Of a stretch of 42,634 nt of DNA, positions 22,801 through 31,265 are shown piece after piece. Each line of letters begins with the position of its first letter. Position 1 is the stretch's first letter. Location of the stretch: the NCBI RefSeq assembly GCF_020400825.1, contig NZ_JAINVH010000049.1, positions 1 through 42,634 on the forward strand. The letters run 5' to 3'. The DNA is from Streptomyces sp. HPF1205. GTDB lineage: Bacteria > Actinomycetota > Actinomycetes > Streptomycetales > Streptomycetaceae. The notes beneath the pieces were generated by a model. It was not told the origin of the DNA. It did not search any database and worked only from the letters and a program-made list of their open reading frames with translations. A program made the position numbers and the translations under genes.

Positions 22801-25800
22801 TGCTGACGACGTCGGGGGCCGTGGTGCTGAGCCGGTAGGCGTACGTGGTGGTGGCGCTCTGGCTCGCCTTGGCGCGGCCGGGGAGCCAGACCGCCGTGGT
22901 GCGGCCGAGGCCGTCGAGGGCCAGGTCGGTGCGGCGGCCGTTGGGGTCGGTGACGCCGGTCACCGTTCCCCAGGCAGGGTCGAGGTCGGTGGTGGTGGTC
23001 CAGCCCATCGGGTTGGTGCTGGTGGTGCCGGTGACGGGTCCGCCGGAGGCCGGGGTGTAAGCGGTCAGGGTGTGGTTGCCGTCGACGTCCGCGGTGTCGG
23101 TGACGCGGCCGTCGGCGTCGTAGGCGGAGGTGGTGGTGGTCAGGTAGGAGGTGGTGCCGGCCGACCAGTCCTTGAGGCTGTCGATCCTGGTCAGGTCGCC
23201 TTTGGCGGGGGCGGTGCCGGGCGGGTTGCCGTCGTAGGAGTCGCGGGTGTCGGAGATGATCTGGCTGCCCGAGGTGGGGGTGTGGGCGCAGTCACCGGCG
23301 TGGACCTGCACCCGCGAGGCCAGGTTCATGATCCAGGCGCTGGTGTTGCGGACGTAGGTGGTCAGGGTGCACTGGTCGTCGCCGGAGTCGCCGGCGTCCC
23401 CGTAGTCGTCGGCCTGGACCGGCATGCCCTGGCTGTCGTAGGCGGTGGCCGTCTTGGTGGTGCGCCAGCCGCGCCCGCCGTCCAGGGCGGTGCGGGTGGA
23501 GGTGGCCGCGGTGGCGACGTGGCGGGCGGTCACGCTCACGCCCGCCTGGGTCCGGGTCGCCGTCGGCGCCGACATCCACGGGTCGGTCAGGGTGTCGCTG
23601 ATCTCGGCCCCGCCGGGGCCGTTGTACGTGATCTGCTGCCGTTCGACGCCTGCGTAGGCGTCGGAGTCGGTGAAGGTGCCGCCGCGGGTGTCGGGGACGG
23701 AGGCCGAGCGGGTGCCGGAGGGCAGGTGGTCGCCGTCCATGCCCCGGAAGTAGCGGGTCTCGACGAGTGTCTGCTCGCCGGCGTCGCCCTTGGTGACCCG
23801 TACGGTGCCGTAGCCGCGCCACTGGGACCAGGTCTTGTAGCGGTCGGTGACCAGCCCGTCGTCGTCGGTGTAGTGCCAGGCCGGGGTGCCCTGGTAGTCG
23901 TAGGAGGTCAGCACCCGGGGGGCGCCGCCGGTGTGGTCGGTCTCGGCGACGGCGGTGACGACGTACTTGTGGAACCAGTCGGTGATGGGGGCGCTCGCGC
24001 CGGGCGGCGCCCAGATGACGGGGTAGCAGCGCAGGGTGTTCGACTCGGGGGCGGCGGGCATGCGGCTGCCGGCGACGCAGTCGGGGGCGGAGTACTGGAC
24101 GGAGGTCTCGCCGCCGGTCTCGTCACGCACGGAGGCCAGGCGCCACCAGTTCATGGCGGGCGAGGCGTCGATGGCATCCACCCGGTTGGCCATCTGGACG
24201 CCGGTGAAGGTGATGTCCGGGACGGTGGTGGTCATGCCGTCCAGGCCGGTGTGGCCGATGGCCGACAGCCACAGGCCGGCGCGGGTGCCGTCGCCGGGGT
24301 CGGGGTACGCCTGGGTGAGTGTCCACGCCTCCACGTCGCGGTAGGCCGAGGCCGACGGGTTCCACACCTGGGTGGTGATCCTCGACAGCCGCTTGGTGGT
24401 GAAGAACGTCGGCGCGTACTGGGTGCAGGAGGCGGTGGCGCAGGACTGGTCCCAGGGGACGTCGGGCCAGTCGGCGGGGTGGGCGGAGTCGCAGGCCGTG
24501 CCGGGCAGGCAGCGGTCGGCCATGGTCAGCGTCACGCGGGCGGGCGCCGTGCCGAACTCCGAGCCGGTGCGGGTGCCGTAGTCGATCTCCGTGAGGTGGC
24601 CGGCACGGGTGTAGGCCGTGGTCTTGCTGCTGTCCAGGTCGCGGGCGTAGGAGTTGTCCTCGGTCGCGTACCACAGCGACATGGAGTTGCCGTGCGGGTC
24701 GACGACGTAGTCCAGGTTCCACTGCCATGCCTGCCGGCACCAGGAGGAGTCGAAGCCGGCGCCGTGGCAGGGCTCGCCGGGGTTGTTGCCGTAGACCGGA
24801 ACGGTCCACGCGGAGTTGGTGGCGGGCCTGCCCGAAGCCCAGCCGGGCAGGTGGTTGAGCCCGAACCAGTACTGGGTGCCGTCTGCGGTGGTCACCTTCC
24901 AGTACTCGCCGTCGTCGTCGCCGTTGGCGGCGCCGGTCAGGTGCTCCACGCGCGAGCCGTCGTCGGACCGCAGGTGCCAGCTGCCGGTGGCGTCGTCCTT
25001 GACCAGTTCGCTGGTCTGCCCCTTCAGTGACAAGGTGGCGTTGTCGGTGGCCCAGCACTCGTCGCCGGTCTTGACGGTGTTGTCCGCGTCGGCGCCCATG
25101 TCGTCGGCGCAGGCCTTGTATCCGCGGGTGATCGCGCCCCCGGTCGCGAGCTGGAAGCCTTCACCCACCACGGAGGGCTGGTTGTTCGAGGACGCCATCT
25201 CACCGTCGACGCTCTGCGAGGAGTAGTCCAGGGCGATGTCGGGCCTGGGGCCGCCGAGCGAGGGCGGCACCCTCATCGGGTAGGACCAGGTGAAATCGCC
25301 GGACGAGCCGCCGGCGGTCCACGACGCGGACGGCGACAGCGGCGTCGCGGCGTAGCTGCCCGCCGCGCCCGACGGGCCGGAGGTGACGGCCAGCAGCGCG
25401 GTGTCCTGAGCGGTCGTGCCACCGCCCTGCGCCGGCACGGTGACATCGCCCGAGACCGTGTGAGCGGCGGGGTCGTCGCGGGAGTCGAGCGCGGTGCCGC
25501 GGCACGCGGCGGCCAGCGGTGTGATCAGCGCGCACGGCGGCAGCGCGACCAGCCGCAGCCGGCTCGCCCAGTCGGCGCCGAAGGCGTCACTGAAGCCGGA
25601 GTAGTCCACGGCCAGCCGCAGCCGCCCGGGGGCGGACGCCTCGTCGGCCCGCCCGACCCGCAGCAGCAGTGCGTTCCGCCACGCCGCCGGTGCCCTGCGG
25701 CGGTCCACGACGGCCACCGAGGCACGGGTGACGGGCACGGCGGCGGACGCGGCCGGGCCGGACGCGGTGGAACCGGCCGCGGTCCGCGGCGCCCCGGCCG

Positions 25801-26236
25801 TAGCGGCGGCCGGCCGGCCGGTCGCCGCGCCCACCTTGACCGGCAGGCCGCCGACCCGCACCAAGGCGCCGGTGGCCGTCCCGGCGCCGCGGGCCGCGGT
25901 GCCACCGGCCGACGGCACGTCCACGGTGACGGCCGGCGCGGCGGCGGGGAAGGCGCGGTGCCGGGGGGCGGCGCGCAGGCTGTGCGCCGCCGCGGGATCG
26001 GCGGTGTAGGGCACGGGCGCGGCCGGGCCGCCGGGTGCCACGACGTGTTCGGACTGCGGGTGGATCGGGTGGAACGCGCCGGCGGACGGCGCCGCGCTCG
26101 CCGTGGCGGGGCACAGGGCGGCGATGTGCACGCCCGCTGTGCCGAGCGCCGTGAGCGCGAGCGCGCGCAGCCGCGCGCGGCGGCCGGCATGACGGCCGGG
26201 GTCGCGGCCGGACGTACCTGGGCGTCTGCGAAGCAC
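19862..26236 (-). CDS. Giant secreted RHS/YD-repeat protein with unknown C-terminal domain
   Basis: 2124 residues from a GTG at 26236 with AGGAGGAG just upstream. The N-terminus has Arg residues, a hydrophobic stretch and an ATASA signal site near residue 50. An SpvB/TcdB-like segment (WSYPMRVPPSLGGPRPDIAL) starts around 305. YD repeats run from about 1040 to 1750 (AYTYDKLSRKTAEY, SYTFDARGLPATV). The RHS-core signature is near 1820-1864 (GARDYDPAAGRFTSPDP, NYAYAADSPVTGSDPSGKY). After a Pro-rich linker, the last 260 residues are a separate Cys-rich domain with GSFNVHWQITGYDSGGSAQV and ending TETFTWNETVPVTKP. In RHS proteins the shell encloses a variable C-terminal module, often a toxin, but no toxin motif is recognised here. 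The LamG gene upstream is probably a functional partner. Confidence 0.9.
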   Translation of the reverse strand: MLRRRPGTSGRDPGRHAGRRARLRALALTALGTAGVHIAALCPATASAAPSAGAFHPIHPQSEHVVAPGGPAAPVPYTADPAAAHSLRAAPRHRAFPAAAPAVTVDVPSAGGTAARGAGTATGALVRVGGLPVKVGAATGRPAAATAGAPRTAAGSTASGPAASAAVPVTRASVAVVDRRRAPAAWRNALLLRVGRADEASAPGRLRLAVDYSGFSDAFGADWASRLRLVALPPCALITPLAAACRGTALDSRDDPAAHTVSGDVTVPAQGGGTTAQDTALLAVTSGPSGAAGSYAATPLSPSASWTAGGSSGDFTWSYPMRVPPSLGGPRPDIALDYSSQSVDGEMASSNNQPSVVGEGFQLATGGAITRGYKACADDMGADADNTVKTGDECWATDNATLSLKGQTSELVKDDATGSWHLRSDDGSRVEHLTGAANGDDDGEYWKVTTADGTQYWFGLNHLPGWASGRPATNSAWTVPVYGNNPGEPCHGAGFDSSWCRQAWQWNLDYVVDPHGNSMSLWYATEDNSYARDLDSSKTTAYTRAGHLTEIDYGTRTGSEFGTAPARVTLTMADRCLPGTACDSAHPADWPDVPWDQSCATASCTQYAPTFFTTKRLSRITTQVWNPSASAYRDVEAWTLTQAYPDPGDGTRAGLWLSAIGHTGLDGMTTTVPDITFTGVQMANRVDAIDASPAMNWWRLASVRDETGGETSVQYSAPDCVAGSRMPAAPESNTLRCYPVIWAPPGASAPITDWFHKYVVTAVAETDHTGGAPRVLTSYDYQGTPAWHYTDDDGLVTDRYKTWSQWRGYGTVRVTKGDAGEQTLVETRYFRGMDGDHLPSGTRSASVPDTRGGTFTDSDAYAGVERQQITYNGPGGAEISDTLTDPWMSAPTATRTQAGVSVTARHVATAATSTRTALDGGRGWRTTKTATAYDSQGMPVQADDYGDAGDSGDDQCTLTTYVRNTSAWIMNLASRVQVHAGDCAHTPTSGSQIISDTRDSYDGNPPGTAPAKGDLTRIDSLKDWSAGTTSYLTTTTSAYDADGRVTDTADVDGNHTLTAYTPASGGPVTGTTSTNPMGWTTTTDLDPAWGTVTGVTDPNGRRTDLALDGLGRTTAVWLPGRAKASQSATTTYAYRLSTTAPDVVSTSTLNPNGGYTTGYTFYDGLLRPRQTQAPAVGPAGGAQVTDTFYDTAGRAYKANAAYIIAAAPGSTLFNPTGDNAIPSQTLTLFDGAGRTTASVLRSLGAEKWRTTTAYGGDHTDTVPPPGGQATSTLTDARGRTVALRSFHGGTATGAYDTTSYTFDARGLPATVTDAAGATWSYGYDIRERRTVFTDPDKGTTTTAYDDAGRVLTTTDARGETLAYTYDKLSRKTAEYEGTTSGTKLAEWTYDTLAKGKPTASTAYSGGNAYTTAVKGYTASYQPTGSTVTVPAAEGALAGSYTFGSTYKADGTTLSTTTLPAAGGLPMETLGYTYADTGQPLTLTGDTSYVTDAEYTRFGEPSVLTYSTGGPLAQSGLYYDEATRRLTRTLDIRQTAPSTLADVSLARNPAGDVTEIADTPAGGAADTQCLGYDAERRLTSAWTPADGDCATAPSTAALGGPAPYWQSYGYDTVGDRTSLTVHATTAGAAATTTGYTYPAAGAAQPHTLLSSATTGPAGTTTARYTYDAGGNTTGRPGTAAGTQSLTWNAQGRTATVTDPGSGTSTYVYDADGNRLLTHDPAGTTLYLPGEELHLATGSASPTATRYLTFGGTSIGQRTAQGVTWLMPDHQGTATLAVAAAGTQAATERRQDPFGRSRGTAPAWPNQHGFVGGTDEADGLVHLGARDYDPAAGRFTSPDPVFDSTKPLQLLNYAYAADSPVTGSDPSGKYPTCPDCEPVHRFTPPPPPKTAPPKTPPPAPSDPTVNVPVPDSQCQGWAGWTGCTQNFLTASWLSAGYVCKEESDAGQPCTHFNLQFGQDSAFTAELRQHAWLDKVRQQISGRAETCLADKPEDACKLVSIDDPKSKDTSYYNADNLQPAWLQVAQDACTYISAGSGCGETHTAAFLGSFNVHWQITGYDSGGSAQVAFTVTNDTTVASLLRYPGGNPPGYIKTGLQTLQARVEDVTHLPTMTETFTWNETVPVTKP

Positions 26237-26342
26237 GGCTCCTCCTGGGGTACCGGATGCGGGATACGGGTGGGGGATGCGGGTACGGGTGAGCAGCCGG
26301 CGGGCGGACCGGCGGTGCGGGCCCGGCAGCCGGCGGGCGGGG

Positions 26343-26388
26343 GCCGGCGGGTGCGGGCGGCGTGTCGTGCGCCGCCCGCCCCGCCGGC
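26343..26388 (-). terminator. Long hairpin between the LamG and RHS genes
   Basis: GCCGGCGGG (26343-26351) plus GCGGGCGGCG (26353-26362) pair with CGCCGCCCGC (26370-26379) and CCCGCCGGC (26380-26388), giving 19 base pairs with one bulge and a seven-base loop. It begins 15 bases beyond the LamG stop. It may end that transcript, or attenuate read-through so that less RHS mRNA is made. Confidence 0.7.
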
Positions 26389-26402
26389 TGGTGCGCCGGG
26401 TG

Positions 26403-29400
26403 CTACTGGCCGGCCAGCTGGGCGATCTGCTGGTCGTCGAGCGTGCCGAGGTAGACCCGGACGCCGTCGATGTCGCCGGGCCAGGGGTCGGTCCAGGCGG
26501 ACCCGGCGCGGGCACGTCCGATGTCGAGGGTCTTGGTGGAGTCGAACGCGCTCACGCCGGAAAGTGACCCGGCCAACTGTCCGTTGACGTACAGCCGCAT
26601 CTGGTGCAGGCCCGCGTCGTAGACGCCGGCCAGGTGGGTCCACACCCCCGCGGTCACGGGGCCGGGGGCGGCCAGGCGGTACTTCACCGGGTCGTTCTGG
26701 TTGGCGGCGTGCAGCGCGAACGCCCACTGGCCGCCGTTGTAGGTCAGGACGAAGGAGCTGAAGGCGGTGTCGTTCTGGCTGACCGCCGTCACGAACCTGC
26801 CGCCGGTGTCGGTCCTGGCGAGTTCGACCCAGGCGGCCACCGAGAAGGACTGGTCGGTGTGCACGACCGGGGCGGTGGTCTCGGCCCAGCCGGTGCCGGT
26901 GCCGTCCAGGGAGATGTCGTTGGAGCCGTCGCGGTCGTCGAGGCCGAAGGCGGCCGTCCCGGCCGGCGCGACCGGGTGCCCGTGGCCGGAGGCGTCGGTG
27001 CCGTCGGCGTCGAGATCCCAGGCGCCGGCCAGCGTCGTGGCGTTCGCCGCGGACTCGATCTCCTTGGGATAGACGGCGCGGTTCCACACCCTGACGGCGT
27101 CCACGTCGCCGGGCCACCAGTCGGTCCAGGACGAGGAGGTGCGCGCACGCCCGATGTCGAGGCCGCCGGTGGAGGCGAAGGTGCTCACCCCGGTGGCGGT
27201 GGCGGCCTGGTACCCGTTGACGTACAGCCACATCTGCCCGGCTCCCGCGTCGTAGACGCCGACCAGGTGCGTCCACACCCCCGCGGTCACCGCGCCCGGC
27301 GCGACCAGCCGGTAGTGGACGGGGTTGTCGGTGTCGGCGGAGTGCACGGCGAACGCCCAGCCGGTGCCGTTGTAGCTGAGCACGAAGGAGCTGAACGAGG
27401 AGCCGTTCTGGCTGACGGCCGTCACCCACTTGCCCCCGGTGTCGGTCCGCGACAGACGGACCCAGGCCGCCACCGAGAAGCTCTTGCCGGTGTCGACCAC
27501 GGGAGCGTCGCTCTGCGCGTAGCCGGTCGAGCCGTCCAGGTGGAGGGCATGGTCGGTGGGGGCGCCGGTGCGGGCGGCGGTCCATGTCGCGGCGCCGGCA
27601 GCGGTCAGCGTGTGCCCGCCCGCGGTGGCGTCGGCCAGCGTGGTGCCGCTGCCCTCGTCCGCGTCCCAGGCGCCGGCCGGGTCGGCCGGGCCGCCGGCCA
27701 GGAACTGGTAGTCGGTGACGTTGGACATGTTCCCCGCCTGGTCGACCGAGCGCACGTACAGGTCCGTCAGCAGCCCGGGAGGCGGCGGGGTGAGGCCGAG
27801 CGTGACGCTCGCGCCCGGAGTGGGGGCGCTGACCTTCGTGGTCGGCGGGTCCTGCCAGCCGTAGAGGTAGGACACGACATCGGTGACCGAGTTCGCGCCG
27901 AAGGTGAAGGAGCCGGTCTGTCCCACCCCGCCGTGGGTGTTGCCGTCGTCGCCGGGCGCCCCGTACTCCGGGTAGTCGCTGGAGGTGACCGTGGCGGCCT
28001 TGTCGGGTCTGCTGGTGTCGACACGGAAGGCACACTGCGCGGACAGCGGTGAGGTGTCGGTGCCGTCGGTGGTGCGCACCTGGAAGTAGTAGGTGCCGCC
28101 GTCGGCGAGCTTGCCGGCGGGGATGGTCTTGACCGCGGCGGAGCCGGTGGCCACCGAGTTCTGCGTCACCTTGTTGGTCTCGCTGATCGCCGAGCCCGTG
28201 GCGGCCCAGTACAGGCTCACGTTGAGCAAGGTGCCCGCGTCCGGGTCGCTGACGAAGGCGCGCATGGTCGGGGTCGTGCTGCCCACGAAGGTGGTCGAGG
28301 AGCACGCGTGTCCGTCGATCGTCAGCGATGCCGGCGCGTCGGGGACGGAGTTGTAGGTGACGGCCAGCGTCGGGTTGGTGTCGAACCGCTTCCAGCCGTA
28401 GGTGTCGGACTCGTTGGCGGCCCGCAGTCCGACGGTGGTGTTGCTCCACTTGCTCGCCGCCGCCTGCGCCACCATGGAGGTGACGTTGAACTCCACGCTG
28501 CCGTCGGAGCATCCGACGCCTTCGTTGCCGTGGGCCGTGCTGACTTCGGCGACCTTGGTGCTCCAGGCAGGCTGGTTGTTCCAGTCGGTGCCGGAGCCGA
28601 TGGCGCCGGTCAGCCACAGCTGCACCGGCTCCGGCGTGCACGACCAGGACCACTTCTCCAGGATCTGGAACGTCGCCGACAGGATGTGCTTGCCCGCCAC
28701 AGTCGAGGTGTTCATCCGGAAGAAGGACCGGCCCAGGTCCCCGCCCTCGGCCGAATAGCCGACCATGGCCTGCCCGTTGGGGTTGGCCGGCATGTTCGCG
28801 CCGTTGTAGTAGGGAACGGTCGGGTAGGCGGCGTCCACGGTGGTCCAGGCGAGCCGGGAGCCGGTGAAGGACGGATCGACGGCGACCGGGTAGCGGGTGG
28901 TCGGCGCCGACAGGAAGGCCGGGTCCGGACGAAGGGTCAGCACCGTGCCGGCCAGGGCGGCGTCCACCCGGGCCTGGTGGGCGGTGCCGCCGGGGCCGCC
29001 GGCCGCGTCCCACATCATGGGCGCCGGTGAGGCGAACACCTGCTGCCCCGAGCGGTCGGTGCCGATCAGGCCGCCGTGCGCGTCCTGTCGCAGGTCCACG
29101 CCGCTGACGTGCAGGCCGAAGGTGATGTGCCGCAGCGCCGGATCGCGGGCGGCCCGCCGTGAGGTGATGACCACCTGCTCGCCGAAGCCCTCGTCGGCGG
29201 CCGTGACCCGCAGGTCCACCCCTGGCAGGACGCCGTGGTACGTGGCGGTGGCGCCCTCGACCGCGGGCGCGGGCAGCGGGTACGGCCAGGACAGCGACAG
29301 GCGCCACCCCTCCCCGCTCAATGCAGCCAGCGGGCCGCTGCCGCCGCCGGAGACGGCCAGCGCGTCAGTGGTGGCCTTCGTCCGCAGCACGTGTCCGTCA

Positions 29401-29822
29401 CGGGCCAGCGAGGGGTCCACGGGCACCCAGCCCGAGCCCTGCCGCACGCGCACCGGCCGCTGGGCGGTCAGCCGGGTGAAGGTGCCGTCCGGATCGGCGT
29501 ACTCGCTCTGCGTCGCGGTGCGCCCGGCGCCGACCTCGACTCTGCGCCCGCTGCGGTGGGCGTCGGCGGAGGCCAGGCGCTCGGCGCGGGTCAGCCCGTC
29601 CCCCGCCCGGTCGGTGTGCCGCGGCGCCTGCGCGGCCGCGGTCCGGCGGGCGTCGTGGGCCTCGGCCACCGGGACGCAGGCCGCCCCGAGCACCAGCCCG
29701 ATCGTGATCAGCAGGGCGCGCAGCAGCGGACGTCTGCCGCGGCGCCCCGCCGGCCGTGCCGGGCGGGGTCTTTGCGGTCGCCGGAACGGCCTCGGGGCCG
29801 CCGGTAAAGACAGTGTGACCAT
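26403..29822 (-). CDS. Secreted LamG-domain protein paired with the RHS gene
   Basis: 1139 residues. The N-terminus is Arg/Pro-rich, then LLRALLITIGLVLGAACVPV and a signal peptidase site at AEA before His-Asp. Residues about 310-500 form a DNRLRE-like surface domain (SFFRMNTSTVAGKHILSATF; YGWKRFDTNPTLAVTYN). A fibronectin-like part follows. Two LamG/concanavalin-like domains close the protein, about 716-920 and 935-1139, and they are clearly duplicated: FSVAAWVRLSRTDTGGKWVT against FSVAAWVELARTDTGGRFVT. Such domains bind glycans or cell-wall material. GGAG seven bases before 29822 supports that start; an ATG 11 codons upstream is possible. Actinobacteria often encode this kind of protein just upstream of RHS proteins, as here. 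Confidence 0.85.
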   Translation of the reverse strand: MVTLSLPAAPRPFRRPQRPRPARPAGRRGRRPLLRALLITIGLVLGAACVPVAEAHDARRTAAAQAPRHTDRAGDGLTRAERLASADAHRSGRRVEVGAGRTATQSEYADPDGTFTRLTAQRPVRVRQGSGWVPVDPSLARDGHVLRTKATTDALAVSGGGSGPLAALSGEGWRLSLSWPYPLPAPAVEGATATYHGVLPGVDLRVTAADEGFGEQVVITSRRAARDPALRHITFGLHVSGVDLRQDAHGGLIGTDRSGQQVFASPAPMMWDAAGGPGGTAHQARVDAALAGTVLTLRPDPAFLSAPTTRYPVAVDPSFTGSRLAWTTVDAAYPTVPYYNGANMPANPNGQAMVGYSAEGGDLGRSFFRMNTSTVAGKHILSATFQILEKWSWSCTPEPVQLWLTGAIGSGTDWNNQPAWSTKVAEVSTAHGNEGVGCSDGSVEFNVTSMVAQAAASKWSNTTVGLRAANESDTYGWKRFDTNPTLAVTYNSVPDAPASLTIDGHACSSTTFVGSTTPTMRAFVSDPDAGTLLNVSLYWAATGSAISETNKVTQNSVATGSAAVKTIPAGKLADGGTYYFQVRTTDGTDTSPLSAQCAFRVDTSRPDKAATVTSSDYPEYGAPGDDGNTHGGVGQTGSFTFGANSVTDVVSYLYGWQDPPTTKVSAPTPGASVTLGLTPPPPGLLTDLYVRSVDQAGNMSNVTDYQFLAGGPADPAGAWDADEGSGTTLADATAGGHTLTAAGAATWTAARTGAPTDHALHLDGSTGYAQSDAPVVDTGKSFSVAAWVRLSRTDTGGKWVTAVSQNGSSFSSFVLSYNGTGWAFAVHSADTDNPVHYRLVAPGAVTAGVWTHLVGVYDAGAGQMWLYVNGYQAATATGVSTFASTGGLDIGRARTSSSWTDWWPGDVDAVRVWNRAVYPKEIESAANATTLAGAWDLDADGTDASGHGHPVAPAGTAAFGLDDRDGSNDISLDGTGTGWAETTAPVVHTDQSFSVAAWVELARTDTGGRFVTAVSQNDTAFSSFVLTYNGGQWAFALHAANQNDPVKYRLAAPGPVTAGVWTHLAGVYDAGLHQMRLYVNGQLAGSLSGVSAFDSTKTLDIGRARAGSAWTDPWPGDIDGVRVYLGTLDDQQIAQLAGQ

Positions 29823-30083
29823 GCGCCTACTCCAGCCGTCGAGGGTGATCTCCATGTCCGTTCCGCTGCCTGCCGGCGGCAGTGGCCGCCCGGGCCCGGG
29901 CGGTGTCACGATGCAGACCGGTGGAGCCGGCGGCTGTCTCGTGCACGGACGGCGAACGCCGCGAAAGTGCTGTTCCTTCACCGCAGTTGAGCGGAATCGG
30001 TGTTCCCGCCCGGGGCTGCCCGGGAAGGCGTTTCCCGCCGCTCTCCGGCATCCGGCGAACGTCCGACCCAGGTGTAGACGCGG

Positions 30084-30114
30084 GATTGTCCAGCGGGAAG
30101 TTCCGTGGACAATC
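30084..30114. promoter_or_regulatory. Inverted repeat GATTGTCCA-13-TGGACAATC
   Basis: Perfect nine-base arms (30084-30092, 30106-30114) in the 338-base divergent region between the LamG gene and the DUF2690/HTH gene, ending 46 bases before the latter. The AT-containing arms stand out from the GC-rich surroundings. It is a likely operator, perhaps for the adjacent HTH protein. Nothing else notable was seen in 29823-30160. Confidence 0.5.
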
Positions 30115-30160
30115 GGATGACGGTCTTTGTCCGGACGACGAGGGACCAAGGGGTGGGCGG

Positions 30161-31162
30161 ATGGGCCGGGGGATGCGTCCGCTGTCGCCGGACGACGGTC
30201 CGGTGGAGCGGTTCGCCTGTGAACTGCGGGCGCTGCGCGCGCTCGCGGGCGACCAGCCGTTCTGGAAGATGGCGCGACGGTGTTCGGTGGCCAAGAGCGC
30301 CCTGGCCGCGGCAGCGGCCGGACGGCACCTGCCGTCGAAGAACGTGACCAGGGAATTCGTGCGGGCCTGCAAGGGGGACTGGGCCTACTGGGAGGAACGC
30401 TGGGAGCAGGCCGCCGCGGAGGCGGAGGCGTGCCGCCGTGCCCCGGGCACGGCACTGGTCAGGCGGCAGCCCGGTGTGGTGGACATTCTTGACAGCCGCC
30501 CGCCGGCCACCATCGTGACGGGCCGTGCCCGGACACCGCCGGACTCGGACTGGGACTCGGACCGGGACTCGGATCCGCCGCCGGAGCCGAAAAGGGCGCG
30601 GTTCCCGCGCTGGTGGAAGCCGATCGCCGTCACCGTGCTGGTGGCAGCCGCCGCGGGAGGGGGCTACGCGTGGCAGGCGGGCCGCTCCCACGGCGCCGGC
30701 TCCGCCGGCCCTGCCGCGCTTCCCGTGTCCGACGGGACCGACCCGCAGGCGGTCGGGTGCAACCGGGACGTCACGAACCTGGCAACCGCACCCCTGCGCC
30801 TCCAGGCCCCCCTCACCCTGCGGGGCCAGCATCTGTCCAGGGGAACACTGGTGGGCCGGGTGACCTTGCGTTACTCGCCGCGCTGCGCGGGTGCCTGGGC
30901 CCGTTTCGACCCTGCCCCGGTCATCGACACCGACCTCAAGGACAGCACGGCCGGCGCCGTCACCGTCACCGCCCTGCGCCCCGCCGACACCACCGAGCAG
31001 ACGTGGAAGATGGGCCACATCGACAACGCCTTCTCCGGACTCCTGCTGACCGGGCTCGGATGCGTCGTCGCCGAGGCCCGCATCGACATCACCAACGAGA
31101 ACATGACCGCTCAGGGGCAGACACCCTGCCTGCCCGCCCTCGCCGGCAAGGCCTCACCCTGA
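30161..31162 (+). CDS. HTH membrane protein with DUF2690
   Basis: 333 residues. An HTH-like domain occupies about 15-75 (FACELRALRALAGDQPFWKM, ARRCSVAKSALAAAAAGRHL). A disordered Asp/Ser/Pro-rich stretch follows, with repeats DSDWDSDRDSD. One membrane helix is at about 150-170 (PIAVTVLVAAAAGGGYAW). The extracellular DUF2690 domain begins GTDPQAVGCNRDVTNLATAP and includes LVGRVTLRYSPRCAGAWARF. This layout, with cytoplasmic DNA-binding and extracellular sensing parts, is typical of streptomycetes; signals are unknown. AAGGGG lies before the ATG at 30161, and Met5 is an alternative. Confidence 0.85.
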   Translation: MGRGMRPLSPDDGPVERFACELRALRALAGDQPFWKMARRCSVAKSALAAAAAGRHLPSKNVTREFVRACKGDWAYWEERWEQAAAEAEACRRAPGTALVRRQPGVVDILDSRPPATIVTGRARTPPDSDWDSDRDSDPPPEPKRARFPRWWKPIAVTVLVAAAAGGGYAWQAGRSHGAGSAGPAALPVSDGTDPQAVGCNRDVTNLATAPLRLQAPLTLRGQHLSRGTLVGRVTLRYSPRCAGAWARFDPAPVIDTDLKDSTAGAVTVTALRPADTTEQTWKMGHIDNAFSGLLLTGLGCVVAEARIDITNENMTAQGQTPCLPALAGKASP

Positions 31163-31265
31163 GGCGCTCGGCACATCTGCCGCGGCTCGTCCGTCCCGGG
31201 CGGGAGCGGCGGCGGGCGGGGGGCCGGCCGACTCGCTCCGGCCTCCGGCCCGGCGAAGGGCGCCG

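Noticed and set aside
20777..25030. A 1417-codon open frame on the plus strand, rich in Gly and Val
   Set aside because: It is antisense to the RHS gene. Its composition is what high-GC third positions give on the opposite strand, with no domains.
26500..27500. Direct DNA repeat as a mobile element
   Set aside because: The similarity is the duplicated LamG domain coding sequence; there are no ends, transposase or target duplications.
29823..30455. N-terminal extension of the LamG protein frame
   Set aside because: Pro/Arg-rich and overlapping the divergent DUF2690 gene; the signal peptide and ribosome site lie at 29822.
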